23,384 nt of DNA, from the NCBI GenBank assembly GCA_035319765.1, contig DATHCB010000053.1, positions 1-23,384 on the forward strand. The letters are read 5' to 3'. A program made the translations under genes and the position numbers. How positions within the stretch are numbered: the first letter of the stretch is position 1; every line of letters begins with the position of its first letter. Below are positions 1 to 9,108 of this stretch, in pieces. The notes beneath the pieces were generated by a model that saw only the letters and a program-made list of their open reading frames with translations, had not been told where the DNA came from and searched no databases. This DNA is from DATHCB01 sp035319765 (GTDB lineage Archaea > Thermoproteota > Bathyarchaeia > Bathyarchaeales > SOJC01).

Positions 1-212
1 TGCAGAGAAGTCTAACCGATCCTCGAACAACGACCAACCCTCTTTCTTAGTGATCACTTAAGTTATAATTTGATAGCGCGCATTGAAATCGTTCTAGAAC
101 TATCGGCAGTCTACATCAAACTTGTCTCGGCAGTTGAACTCCTTCGTGCTCATCTTCGTTTCGCGACTTCTAACCGGATAAGCGCTTATTCCGTAGAACT
201 CTCTTTCGGAAC

Positions 213-220
213 CTTTATTA
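213..220 (+). promoter_or_regulatory. Candidate TATA box of the beta-propeller gene
   Basis: A TTTATTAT element lies about 25 bp before position 242. Initiation would fall almost on the ATG at 244, giving a leaderless or nearly leaderless transcript. This fits the absence of a Shine-Dalgarno sequence there. It is weak evidence because the box is imperfect. Confidence 0.35.
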
Positions 221-243
221 TCGTTGGATTGCGAGCATAACTT

Positions 244-1608
244 ATGCGATGCGTCAACGAAGTCGTGTTTTTGGCCTTTGTGATCCTCTTCATGTGCCTC
301 CCGGTAGCATTCGCTGGCACGGTGGGCTTTTTCTCTCAAGACTGGACCTCGCAAGCATACTATATAATATCTCCAGGGGCTCTAGATGTTGTCGGCCAAA
401 TAGCCTATTTCGGTTCACACTATACGGGCCCCCCATTAACAAACTTTCTTTACGCGGTGAATATCACGACCGGTGACACGATTTGGCGGTACAACACCGG
501 TCTCCCCATAAATTACGTGTCCAACTTCACGTACAACAATAGCACCTACATCATCGCAGGAACAGGCGACCCCACGATCTTGCCCACCTATGGTGGTTAC
601 GTCTTAGCGCGCACGCAAGAAAACGGCACGTGGTGGAACTCCACCAACCTCGGCTCTTCTGTCCAATCTCTTGGAGCGGTAGGAAGCGGCGTCGAGAACG
701 GTGAAGACGTTATGGCGGGACTCGCAAACGGACAAGTGGTACGTCTTTCGGGAGGCAATGGATCTATTGAGTGGAGATACTCTTGTGCCGGCAATATAAC
801 TGCCAACATTGTCCCCAACATAGTTCAACTAGATAATGGAAGCGTCGCCGTCGGTACATCTAACGTCAATACTGGGCAGAGTTACATCTACAGTTTCAAG
901 AAAAATGGCACACTTGCATGGGACTACCCATTAAAAATCAACATTCAACTACATCTAATTAAAAGACTTGGAAATCTGAACGAGGTTGTTGTAGCTTTCG
1001 GGGACACTATCGATGTTCGCAATGGCACAACTGGGGCAGAAATCTGGTCACAGCCCTTTAACACTACACAACATGTCGCGCCTTATACCGTCACGCAATT
1101 GGTCACAGATCTGCTCTGCACGGAAGATTATACTGGAGACGGCTTTCCAGACATCGTGGCTGGTACAGACGGCGGCTTCCTCATGATCATTAATGGTCAA
1201 AACGGGACGCTTTTCAAAGAATCAACACAAATCTCATACACGTTATCTTACATTCAGTACATGTATTCCTACGAAACCGGCGTACCTCTCCTCAACAAAA
1301 CGCTGGCAGTTAGTATCGAAACCTCCAGTTATTCGTACTACATCTATGGCGTGAACGCTTCCGACCTGACGGTGGAGAACAAATTTCCAGTTCCTGAGTC
1401 TTTTGCGACTGCGAACCTTGTGAGTACGCCGAATTCTACCAGCTACACGGGAGACCTGCTCTTTTCAGCTTACAACGTCGTGTACTTCATTTCGGGCACA
1501 GAGATCATTGTTTCGGAGTTTCCATCGCAAATAATGCTAGTCATCGTGATCCTAGCGTCATTGATTTCAATAATGATCTCAAAACGGCACAAATCACGAA
1601 TCAAGTAA
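244..1608 (+). CDS. Secreted, membrane-anchored beta-propeller protein (PQQ/FG-GAP-like)
   Basis: The 454-residue protein has a signal peptide (residues about 1-24, ending VAFA). A long ectodomain follows, then a C-terminal helix (about 430-447) and a basic tail (SKRHKSRIK), so it should sit on the outer face of the membrane. The ectodomain has repeated blade-like units with G-x-x-x-W motifs (DTIWRY, SIEWRY, TLAWDY, AEIWSQ), typical of quinoprotein-like propellers. It also has an FG-GAP-type calcium-loop motif with Asp295, Asp299 and Asp303. More than ten N-x-S/T sequons suggest heavy N-glycosylation. An in-frame TAA at 238-240 directly precedes the ATG, so no longer start exists. No PQQ-ligand or enzymatic residue is evident, so an adhesive or structural role is more likely than catalysis. 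It heads a co-directional run of three surface-protein genes. Confidence 0.8.
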   Translation: MRCVNEVVFLAFVILFMCLPVAFAGTVGFFSQDWTSQAYYIISPGALDVVGQIAYFGSHYTGPPLTNFLYAVNITTGDTIWRYNTGLPINYVSNFTYNNSTYIIAGTGDPTILPTYGGYVLARTQENGTWWNSTNLGSSVQSLGAVGSGVENGEDVMAGLANGQVVRLSGGNGSIEWRYSCAGNITANIVPNIVQLDNGSVAVGTSNVNTGQSYIYSFKKNGTLAWDYPLKINIQLHLIKRLGNLNEVVVAFGDTIDVRNGTTGAEIWSQPFNTTQHVAPYTVTQLVTDLLCTEDYTGDGFPDIVAGTDGGFLMIINGQNGTLFKESTQISYTLSYIQYMYSYETGVPLLNKTLAVSIETSSYSYYIYGVNASDLTVENKFPVPESFATANLVSTPNSTSYTGDLLFSAYNVVYFISGTEIIVSEFPSQIMLVIVILASLISIMISKRHKSRIK

Positions 1609-1629
1609 TGCCCACTTCAAGCGATTTTT

Positions 1630-1662
1630 GAGGCTCTGCAAAGGTTCGCTGCCTCTATTTTC
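1630..1662 (+). terminator. Possible terminator after the propeller gene
   Basis: GAGGC (1630-1634) can pair with GCCTC (1651-1655), and a T-rich stretch follows. A further T-run (gatttttg) precedes the hairpin. The stem is short and the loop is 16 nt, so this is only a plausible stop signal between two genes that each have their own promoter. Confidence 0.3.
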
Positions 1663-1688
1663 TGTTATAGAACTTTCTTTCAAAACCC

Positions 1689-1696
1689 TTATAAAT
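1689..1696 (+). promoter_or_regulatory. TATA box of the 27-domain giant gene
   Basis: TTATAAAT lies at 1689-1696. The expected archaeal start, about 25 bp from its centre, is near 1717. The gene's longest possible start codon (GTG 1717) would then have no leader. A strong Shine-Dalgarno (aaaggag, 1731-1737) sits 9 nt before an in-frame TTG at 1747, which is the better start. Confidence 0.65.
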
Positions 1697-1746
1697 GCAA
1701 CTGACGGTAATCCCTAGTGCTGATAAGAGTAAAGGAGACTATCGTA

Positions 1747-4700
1747 TTGAGAGAGACACGTATAGTGTTAGCTGTATTACTATCAATGCTAATTTTACTC
1801 AACATGTTTCCTGTTCTTCTAGCTAAAGGATATTACGCTTCTCCCGTCACGTCCTCGGCATCTTCATCGAGTTATTCTCAGGCGGGAAGCATCAACCCTG
1901 CTGACAATCCAGCCTGTTCAGGGGCTTCAGTCAGCATCTCACCCACGTCCGTGACATTGGACGTCGGTCAGTCTCAAGCCTTCACTTCAACAGTGTCCGG
2001 CGGAAAGACGCCTTACTCTTACCAGTGGTACGTCAATTGCGAGCCCGCTAAAGGCGCTACGAGCGCAACCTGGACCTTCACGCCAGAATGCGCAGGCTCC
2101 CATTCGGTCTATCTAGTGATCACTGACCACGCGTGCGAACAAGTCACGTCCAACACGGCAACGGTCACGGTAAACGGCGCACCCTCAGTCACCATTTTAC
2201 CCACATCGGCCACTTTGAACGTTGGTCAGTCTCAAACGTTCACGTCAGACGTTGACGGCGGTACCTCTCCCTGCTCTTATCAGTGGTACCTCAACGGTAA
2301 GGCCGTCTCAGGCGCTACGGGCGCTTCCTGGACGTTCACACCCACATCCGCAGGCACAGACACTGTCTACTTGGTGATTACCGACAATGTTGGAGTGCAG
2401 GTCACATCTGGCACCGCAACTATTACTGTGAATGCAGTGCCTTCTGTTACTATATCGCCTACTTCTGTAACCTTGGATGTTGGTCAGTCACAACTCTTCA
2501 CTTCCACAGTTTCAGGCGGAAACTCTCCATACTCCTATCAGTGGTACCTGAACGGTGTTGCTGTATCGGGTGCCACTAGCGCTTCTTGGACTTTCACGCC
2601 TAGCTCTTCCGGGTCTTACACAATCTACGTAAAAGTCACGGATAAATGCGGATCAAAAGCCACATCTAATAACGCACTTGCAACCGTTAACGCCGCGCTT
2701 TCCGTAACCATTTCACCCACGTCTGTTACTTTGGATGTTGGTCAGTCTCAAGTGTTCACTTCAGGTGTCTCCGGCGGCACTTCGCCATACTCTTATCAGT
2801 GGTATCTTGACGGCAACGCAGTCTCGGGCGCTACAAGCGCCACATGGACTTACACTCCCTCTGCTTCCGGCTCACACCAAGTTTACGTAAAAGTCACGGA
2901 CAACATCGGAAAACAGGCTACGTCTAACACGGCTTGCGTTACGGTGAACTGCCGGCCTTCCGTTACTATTTCTCCCAGTTCAGCCACTTTGGATGTTGGT
3001 CAGTCTCAGACTTTCACTTCCAGCGTTTCCGGTGGTACGTCTCCCTACTCTTACCAGTGGTTCCTCAACAATGTCGCGGTTTCCGGCGTTACCAGCGCCT
3101 CCTGGACTTTTACTCCGTCTTCTACGGGTTCTTACACCGTTTATGTGACGGTCACGGACTCAGTAGGCGTCGCAGCAACATCTAACACGGCGACTGTTAC
3201 TGTGAAGGCAGCGCCCTCTGTTACCATCTCGCCCAGTTCGGTTACTTTGGATGTTGGTCAGTCTCAACTGTTTACTTCTAGTGTTTCCGGTGGTACGTCT
3301 CCGTTCTCTTATCAGTGGTACCTGAACGGCGTAGCGGTATCGGGCGCCACGAGCGCATCGTGGACTTTCACTCCATTATCAACGGGTTCCTACACAGTTT
3401 ACGTGAAAGTAACTGACAGCGCTTCCAAACAGGCAACGTCTAACACTGCGACTGTGACCGTGAAGGCTGCACTTTCCGTTACTATTTTGCCTGCGTCTGT
3501 TATTTTGGATGTTGGTCAGTCTCAGACGTTTACTTCTAGCGTTTCGGGGGGTACTTCGCCCTACTCTTATCAGTGGTACTTGAATGGTGTTGCTGTTTCG
3601 GGTGCTACGAGCTCGTCTTGGACTTTTACTCCGTCATTCGCGGGTTCTTACACGGTGTATGTCAAAGTCACCGATTCTGTAGGCGCTACAACGACCTCTA
3701 ATACTGCCTGCGTTACCGTTAACGCTGCGCTTTCTGTTGGTATTTCGCCTACGTCTGTTATTTTGGATGTTGGTCAGTCTCAGAAGTTTACTTCTAGCGT
3801 TTCGGGCGGTACTGGTTCGTATTCTTATCAGTGGTACCTCAACGGCGTAGCAGTTTCGGGTGCTACGAGCTCGTCTTGGACTTTTACTCCGTCTTCCGCG
3901 GGTTCCTATACCGTCTACGTGAAAGTTACCGACTCTGTAAGTGCTACAGCAACGTCTAACACTGCAACTGTTACTGTTAACGGTGCGCTTTCTGTCACTA
4001 TTTTGCCTGCGTCTGTTATTTTGGATGTTGGTCAGTCTCAGACGTTCACGTCTAGCGTTTCGGGGGGTACTTCGCCCTACTCTTACCAATGGTACTTGAA
4101 TGGTGTTGCTGTTTCGGGTGCTACGAGCTCGTCTTGGAGTTTTACTCCGTCATTCGCGGGTTCCTATACCGTCTACGTGAAAGTTACCGACTCTGTAAGT
4201 GCTACAGCAACGTCTAACACTGCGACTGTGACCGTGAAAGCTGCACTTTCCGTTACTATTTCGCCTACGTCTGTTATTTTGGATGTTGGTCAGTCTCAGA
4301 CGTTCACTTCAGGTGTTTCAGGCGGCACCTCTCCGTATTCTTATCAGTGGTACCTCAACGGCGTAGCGGTGTCAGGTGCCACTAGCGCTTCTTGGACTTT
4401 CACTCCATCTTCGTCTGGTACGTATACAGTTTATGTCGAAGTGACCGACAGCGCCACAAGTCCTGCCAATGCCAAATCAAACACTGCTAGCATTACAGTG
4501 GATCCGCAACTGACAGTAACGATCAGCCCACTGACCTCAACGATCTACCTCACCCAGTCGCAAGGATACACTTCAAGTGTTTCGGGCGGGACGTCTCCAT
4601 ATTCTTATCAGTGGTATGTGAACGGTAGTGCCGTTTCGGGCGCGACTAGTTCGACATGGACGTACACACCAGCAAAAACCGGGACCTATCAAATCTACGT

Positions 4701-7700
4701 AAAAGTCACAGACAGCGTAGATGAAGTTGCATCCTCATCAACTGCTCAGCTGACCGTTAAGCCCACGCCATCAATGAGCGTCACCATCGGTCCCAGCAGC
4801 GCAGTTATTGACGTAACTCAGTCTGTTGCCTTCACGTCCTCTATAACGGGTGGAGTGTCACCGTACTCATATCAGTGGTTTGTGAACGGTAGCGCTGTTT
4901 CGGGCGCGACTAGTTCCACTTGGACGTTCACACCAGCATCAGTAGGCCACTACCAAGTTTACCTCAACGTGACAGACAGCATGAACACGAAGGCCAAATC
5001 GAACGTGGCAGCCGTCACCGTCAACTCACTTCCAACCGTCTCTATCACACCTACCACTGTCGTTATGGATGTTGGTCAGTCTCAGACGTTCACTTCAGGT
5101 GTTTCAGGCGGCACCTCTCCGTATTCTTATCAGTGGTACTTGAACGGGGTAGCGGTGTCGGGTGCGACGGGCTCGTCTTGGACTTTTACTCCGTCTTCTA
5201 CGGGTTCCTACACCGTCTACGTGAAGGTCACTGACTCGGTGAGTGTGACGGCTACGTCTAATACTGCGACTGTTACTGTTAATGGTGCGCTCTCCATCAC
5301 TATTTTGCCTACGTCTGTTATTTTGGATGTTGGTCAGTCTCAGACGTTTACTTCAAGCGTGTCTGGTGGTACTTCGCCGTTCTCTTATCAGTGGTACCTC
5401 AACGGCGTAGCAGTCTCAGGTGCCATCAGCTCAACCTGGACTTTTACTCCGTCTTCCGCTGGTTCCTACAGCGTTTATGTGGAGGTTACGGATTCGGTGA
5501 GTGTGACGGCTACGTCTAATACTGCGACTGTTACTGTAAATGGTGCCCTTTCTGTCACTATTTCTCCAGGTTCTGCCACCTTAGACGTGGGTAATTCTCA
5601 GCTGTTCACCTCTACAGTTTCTGGTGGTACTTCGCCGTTTTCTTATCAGTGGTACTTGAATGGTGCTGCTGTTTCCGGTGCTACTAGTGCTTCTTGGAGT
5701 TTTACGCCCAGTTCTTCTGGCTCCTACAGCGTTTATGTGAATGTTACTGACAGCGTCGGCGTTAAGGTGAAATCTAACGTTGCAACGGTCACGGTTAACG
5801 CCGCGCCTTCTGTCACTATCTCGCCAGGTTCTGCCACCTTGGATGTTGGTCAGTCTCAGACTTTCACTTCTAGTGTTTCTGGTGGTACTTCGCCGTTTTC
5901 TTATCAGTGGTACTTGAATGGTGCTGCTGTTTCTGGCGCTACCGGTGCTTCCTGGACTTTCACGCCCTCTTCCACGGGCACTTACACTGTGTACGTGAAA
6001 ATTACAGACAATGTTGGAATGCAGGCTACGTCTAACACTGCGACTGTTACTGTTAACGGTGCTCTTTCTGTCACAGTTTCTCCTACGTCTGCCACTTTGG
6101 ATGTTGGTCAGTCTCAGACTTTCACTTCTAGTGTTTCGGGTGGTACTGGTCCGTTCTCTTATCAGTGGTACCTCAATGGCGTTGCTGTATCTGGTGCTAC
6201 TGGCGCCTCTTGGACTTTTACGCCCTCGTCCACGGGCTCTTACAACATTTACGTGGTGACCACAGACAGCCTGGGAGTGCAGGCAACATCTAACACGGCC
6301 ACTGTTACTGTTAACGGTGCTCTTTCTGTCACCGCGTCACCCTCTACAGTCGTTATGGATGTTGGTCAGTCTCAACTGTTCAATTCATCCGTTTCGGGCG
6401 GTACTTCGCCATTCTCTTATCAGTGGTATCTTGACGGCAGCCCAGTGTCGGGTGCTACTAGTGCTTCGTGGATTTACACTCCATCTTCTCCGGGTTCGCA
6501 CAACGTTTACGTAAAAGTTACAGACGCTGCGAGCGATGTTGCAACATCAAACACCATCCTAGTAACTGTGAACGCGGCGCTCTCCGTCAGCATCACGCCG
6601 ACATCCGCCACATTAGATCTTGGTCAATCTCAACTCTTCAATAGCACTGTTTCTGGTGGTACTTCGCCCTACTCTTACCAGTGGTACTTGGACGGCGCTG
6701 CGGTTTCTGGCGCAACAGGCCCCTCGTGGACATTCACTCCGGGCTCGACAGGCTCCTACAACGTCTACGTGAAAGTCGCCGACTCAGTAAGCGCCACGGC
6801 CACGTCCAACACAGCTACTGTAGCCGTTAATGGTGCGCTCTCCATCACTATTTTGCCTACGTCTGTTATTTTGGATGTTGGTCAGTCTCAGACGTTTACT
6901 TCAAGCGTGTCTGGTGGTACTTCGCCCTACTCTTACCAGTGGTACTTGGACGGCGCTGCGGTTTCTGGCGCTACGAGCGCTTCTTGGACTTTTACTCCGT
7001 CTTCTTCAGGCTCTTACACAGTTTACGTCATAGTTAACGACAGTGCCTCTACGCCTGCAACCGCCACATCTAACACAGCCTCCGTGTCTGTCAATCCTCA
7101 ACTCACGGTCTCAGTGAGTCCAAGCACTGCGACAATTTATCTGAGCCAGTCGCAAAACTTCACAGCCTCGCCTTCAGGAGGGACTTCACCGTATACATAC
7201 CAGTGGTATGAGAACGGCAGTCTGGTCTCTGGTGCAACTTCAAGCTCATGGACCTTTACGCCTCCCTCGACAGGAGTTTACTTCATCTACGTAAAAGCCA
7301 CAGACGGCGTAAGCGAAGTTGCACTATCATCAAACGCTCAACTGACCGTTGAGCCGGCACCATCAATCCTCGTCACCATCATCCCAAGCAGCGCGGTTAT
7401 CGATCTAGATCAATTCGTACCCTTCAACTCTAGTGTGACAGGCGGCAAATCACCATTCACCTATCAGTGGTATCTCAACGGAAGCGCTGTGCAGGGCGCT
7501 ACTTCCAGCCTTTGGGGATTCGTACCGTTCTCAGGAGTGGGTCATTACCAAGTTTGGCTGAACGTAACCGACAGCTTGGGCAACGAGGCTAGATCAAACG
7601 TCGCATGCGTTACAGTCAACTCACTTCCAACAGTCTCCATCAGTCCCACCACTGTCGTTATGGATGTTGGTCAGTCTCAGGTGTTCACATCAACTGTTTC

Positions 7701-9051
7701 AGGCGGCACGCCTCCATACTCCTACCAGTGGGTTCTTGACGGTAGCGTGGTCTTTGGCGCAACTGGTACTTCGTGGATGTTTACGCCCTCCTCAGCGGGC
7801 AACTACACAGTGTACTTGGTCATTAAGGACACAGCAGGCTCACTCGGCGAGTCCAATAGAGCCTCCGTTGATGTCAACACAAAGCCCACGGTCACAATCT
7901 CACCAAGCCCAGTAACGATGGATGTTGGTCAGTCTCAAGCCTTCACTTCCAACGTGTCTGGTGGTACTTCGCCATACTCTTACCAATGGTACCTTGATAA
8001 TAGCCCCATCTCTGGTGCTACAAGCGCCTCATGGACTTACACGCCTTCCTCTCCAGGGTCCCACACAGTCTACTTAAAGATCACAGACGCAGTGAACGCC
8101 ACCGCGATCTCCAACACTGTTCCAGTAACAGTGAACGGACCACTATCTGTCACTATCTTGCCCACATCTGTCACTTTAGATGTCGGCCAGTCGAAGCTTT
8201 TCAATTCTACGGTATCCGGCGGAACATCTCCCTTCACGTATCAATGGTACTCAAACGGTTCTCCTACCGGTACAGGTGCTACGTGGACTTTCACACCGTC
8301 TTCGGCAGGTTCCTACTCCATCTACGTGAATGTCACAGACGCCGTAGGCGCTGTTGCAAAGTCTAACACGGCAATTGTAACCGTTAACCCAGCGCTTTCT
8401 GTCACCATTTCACCTGTATCCGTCATCATGGACGTTGGCCAGTCCAAAACGTTCGCGGCAACCGTCTCCGGTGGTACTTCGCCCTTCTATTACCAGTGGT
8501 ATCTAAACGGGACTTCTATCTCTGGTGCAACCGGCAGCACTTCGACTTTTACTCCGTCCTCGATAGGCACGTACACCATTTACGTGAAAGTGACCGATAG
8601 CGCTTCTATCGACCCCAGCGCGCAATCTAATACGGCTCAAGTCTGGGTGTTCGCCCTCCCCACTGTAAGCATAAGTCCATCCTCTTCATCCACTTACGTG
8701 GGTCAATCCGTGCTTTTCTCCTCATCACTGAGTGGAGGCGCACCTTCGTTCCACTACCAATGGTACTTGAATGGCACAGCCGTTGCGGGCGCCGTTAGTG
8801 CATTCTGGACATTCCAGCCTACTGGCACGGGAACTTACTTCGTCTATATGAACGTCACCGACAGTACGGGTGTTACTGCGAAATCCAACATTGCAACAGT
8901 CACCGTAACATCAGCGCCTCCTCACGGAGTAGGTGGAGTTTCAGTGTCAGCGAACGCCTTCAGCTTCTTGACACCGTGGCTAAGCATAATTTCGCTTCTG
9001 GCTGCGGTATTGCTGCTAAGAGGAATTATTGTTAGGAAAAAAAGAAGGTAG
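1747..9051 (+). CDS. Giant surface protein of 27 tandem Ig/PKD-like domains
   Basis: The protein is about 2,434 residues from the TTG at 1747, chosen because aaaggag ends 9 nt upstream and the TATA box at 1689 predicts initiation near 1717. A GTG at 1717 would add ten residues. A signal peptide (about residues 1-26, ending VLLA) is followed by a short Ser-rich stretch. Then come 27 domains of about 86 residues with the pattern LDVGQSQ-FTS-VSGGTSPYSYQWYLNG-VSGATS-SWTFTP-G-Y-VYVKVTD-ATSNTATVTV. The C terminus has one hydrophobic helix (LSIISLLAAVLLL) and RKKRR, a typical membrane anchor. The fold is Ig-like/PKD-like by motif (one Trp per domain in YQW, a Tyr-rich G strand), but I see no Cys pair in most domains. 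Ser/Thr richness and sequons suggest glycosylation. It is probably a cell-surface stalk, S-layer-associated protein or adhesin. Domain structure is certain; function is inferred. Confidence 0.9.
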   Translation: MRETRIVLAVLLSMLILLNMFPVLLAKGYYASPVTSSASSSSYSQAGSINPADNPACSGASVSISPTSVTLDVGQSQAFTSTVSGGKTPYSYQWYVNCEPAKGATSATWTFTPECAGSHSVYLVITDHACEQVTSNTATVTVNGAPSVTILPTSATLNVGQSQTFTSDVDGGTSPCSYQWYLNGKAVSGATGASWTFTPTSAGTDTVYLVITDNVGVQVTSGTATITVNAVPSVTISPTSVTLDVGQSQLFTSTVSGGNSPYSYQWYLNGVAVSGATSASWTFTPSSSGSYTIYVKVTDKCGSKATSNNALATVNAALSVTISPTSVTLDVGQSQVFTSGVSGGTSPYSYQWYLDGNAVSGATSATWTYTPSASGSHQVYVKVTDNIGKQATSNTACVTVNCRPSVTISPSSATLDVGQSQTFTSSVSGGTSPYSYQWFLNNVAVSGVTSASWTFTPSSTGSYTVYVTVTDSVGVAATSNTATVTVKAAPSVTISPSSVTLDVGQSQLFTSSVSGGTSPFSYQWYLNGVAVSGATSASWTFTPLSTGSYTVYVKVTDSASKQATSNTATVTVKAALSVTILPASVILDVGQSQTFTSSVSGGTSPYSYQWYLNGVAVSGATSSSWTFTPSFAGSYTVYVKVTDSVGATTTSNTACVTVNAALSVGISPTSVILDVGQSQKFTSSVSGGTGSYSYQWYLNGVAVSGATSSSWTFTPSSAGSYTVYVKVTDSVSATATSNTATVTVNGALSVTILPASVILDVGQSQTFTSSVSGGTSPYSYQWYLNGVAVSGATSSSWSFTPSFAGSYTVYVKVTDSVSATATSNTATVTVKAALSVTISPTSVILDVGQSQTFTSGVSGGTSPYSYQWYLNGVAVSGATSASWTFTPSSSGTYTVYVEVTDSATSPANAKSNTASITVDPQLTVTISPLTSTIYLTQSQGYTSSVSGGTSPYSYQWYVNGSAVSGATSSTWTYTPAKTGTYQIYVKVTDSVDEVASSSTAQLTVKPTPSMSVTIGPSSAVIDVTQSVAFTSSITGGVSPYSYQWFVNGSAVSGATSSTWTFTPASVGHYQVYLNVTDSMNTKAKSNVAAVTVNSLPTVSITPTTVVMDVGQSQTFTSGVSGGTSPYSYQWYLNGVAVSGATGSSWTFTPSSTGSYTVYVKVTDSVSVTATSNTATVTVNGALSITILPTSVILDVGQSQTFTSSVSGGTSPFSYQWYLNGVAVSGAISSTWTFTPSSAGSYSVYVEVTDSVSVTATSNTATVTVNGALSVTISPGSATLDVGNSQLFTSTVSGGTSPFSYQWYLNGAAVSGATSASWSFTPSSSGSYSVYVNVTDSVGVKVKSNVATVTVNAAPSVTISPGSATLDVGQSQTFTSSVSGGTSPFSYQWYLNGAAVSGATGASWTFTPSSTGTYTVYVKITDNVGMQATSNTATVTVNGALSVTVSPTSATLDVGQSQTFTSSVSGGTGPFSYQWYLNGVAVSGATGASWTFTPSSTGSYNIYVVTTDSLGVQATSNTATVTVNGALSVTASPSTVVMDVGQSQLFNSSVSGGTSPFSYQWYLDGSPVSGATSASWIYTPSSPGSHNVYVKVTDAASDVATSNTILVTVNAALSVSITPTSATLDLGQSQLFNSTVSGGTSPYSYQWYLDGAAVSGATGPSWTFTPGSTGSYNVYVKVADSVSATATSNTATVAVNGALSITILPTSVILDVGQSQTFTSSVSGGTSPYSYQWYLDGAAVSGATSASWTFTPSSSGSYTVYVIVNDSASTPATATSNTASVSVNPQLTVSVSPSTATIYLSQSQNFTASPSGGTSPYTYQWYENGSLVSGATSSSWTFTPPSTGVYFIYVKATDGVSEVALSSNAQLTVEPAPSILVTIIPSSAVIDLDQFVPFNSSVTGGKSPFTYQWYLNGSAVQGATSSLWGFVPFSGVGHYQVWLNVTDSLGNEARSNVACVTVNSLPTVSISPTTVVMDVGQSQVFTSTVSGGTPPYSYQWVLDGSVVFGATGTSWMFTPSSAGNYTVYLVIKDTAGSLGESNRASVDVNTKPTVTISPSPVTMDVGQSQAFTSNVSGGTSPYSYQWYLDNSPISGATSASWTYTPSSPGSHTVYLKITDAVNATAISNTVPVTVNGPLSVTILPTSVTLDVGQSKLFNSTVSGGTSPFTYQWYSNGSPTGTGATWTFTPSSAGSYSIYVNVTDAVGAVAKSNTAIVTVNPALSVTISPVSVIMDVGQSKTFAATVSGGTSPFYYQWYLNGTSISGATGSTSTFTPSSIGTYTIYVKVTDSASIDPSAQSNTAQVWVFALPTVSISPSSSSTYVGQSVLFSSSLSGGAPSFHYQWYLNGTAVAGAVSAFWTFQPTGTGTYFVYMNVTDSTGVTAKSNIATVTVTSAPPHGVGGVSVSANAFSFLTPWLSIISLLAAVLLLRGIIVRKKRR
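1930..8907 (+). repeat. 27-copy in-gene tandem repeat, 258-bp unit
   Basis: Using the LDVGQ codons as anchor, copies begin at 1957, 2215, 2473, 2731, 2989, 3247, 3505, 3763, 4021, 4279, 4543, 4807, 5065, 5323, 5581, 5839, 6097, 6355, 6613, 6871, 7135, 7399, 7660, 7918, 8176, 8428 and 8692. Spacing is exactly 258 bp from 1957 to 4279 and again from 5065 to 6871 through 1:1 codon replacement. Longer units of 264 bp follow copies 10, 11, 20, 21 and 26, with 261 bp after copy 22 and 252 bp after copy 25. The 20-nt anchor ttggatgttggtcagtctca recurs nearly unchanged in many copies, including silent positions. This points to recent homogenisation, not only protein-level selection. Confidence 0.95.
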
Positions 9052-9061
9052 AAATACAACC

Positions 9062-9076
9062 TTTCTCTCTCTTTTT
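9062..9076 (+). terminator. T-rich terminator after the giant gene
   Basis: A pyrimidine run ending in five T (tttctctctcttttt) begins 10 bp after the stop codon of the giant gene, as expected for archaeal U-tract termination. It lies within the 57-bp gap to the next gene. Confidence 0.55.
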
Positions 9077-9108
9077 CGTAGAAAGCCACGGAAGAAGCCG
9101 ATTATAAG

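Noticed and set aside
100..354. - strand open frame opposite the propeller gene start
   Set aside because: It overlaps the signal-peptide region of the well-supported + strand gene and has Lys/Ser/Glu-rich composition without a recognisable pattern or ribosome binding site.
2934..8366. Several long open frames in other registers inside the 27-domain gene
   Set aside because: They are periodic shadows of the repeat: their translations repeat Arg/Phe/Leu-rich strings with the same 258-bp spacing.
1930..8907. CRISPR-like or satellite array
   Set aside because: The period is a whole number of codons, the frame is open throughout, and every unit encodes the same domain, so it is a protein repeat and not a CRISPR array.
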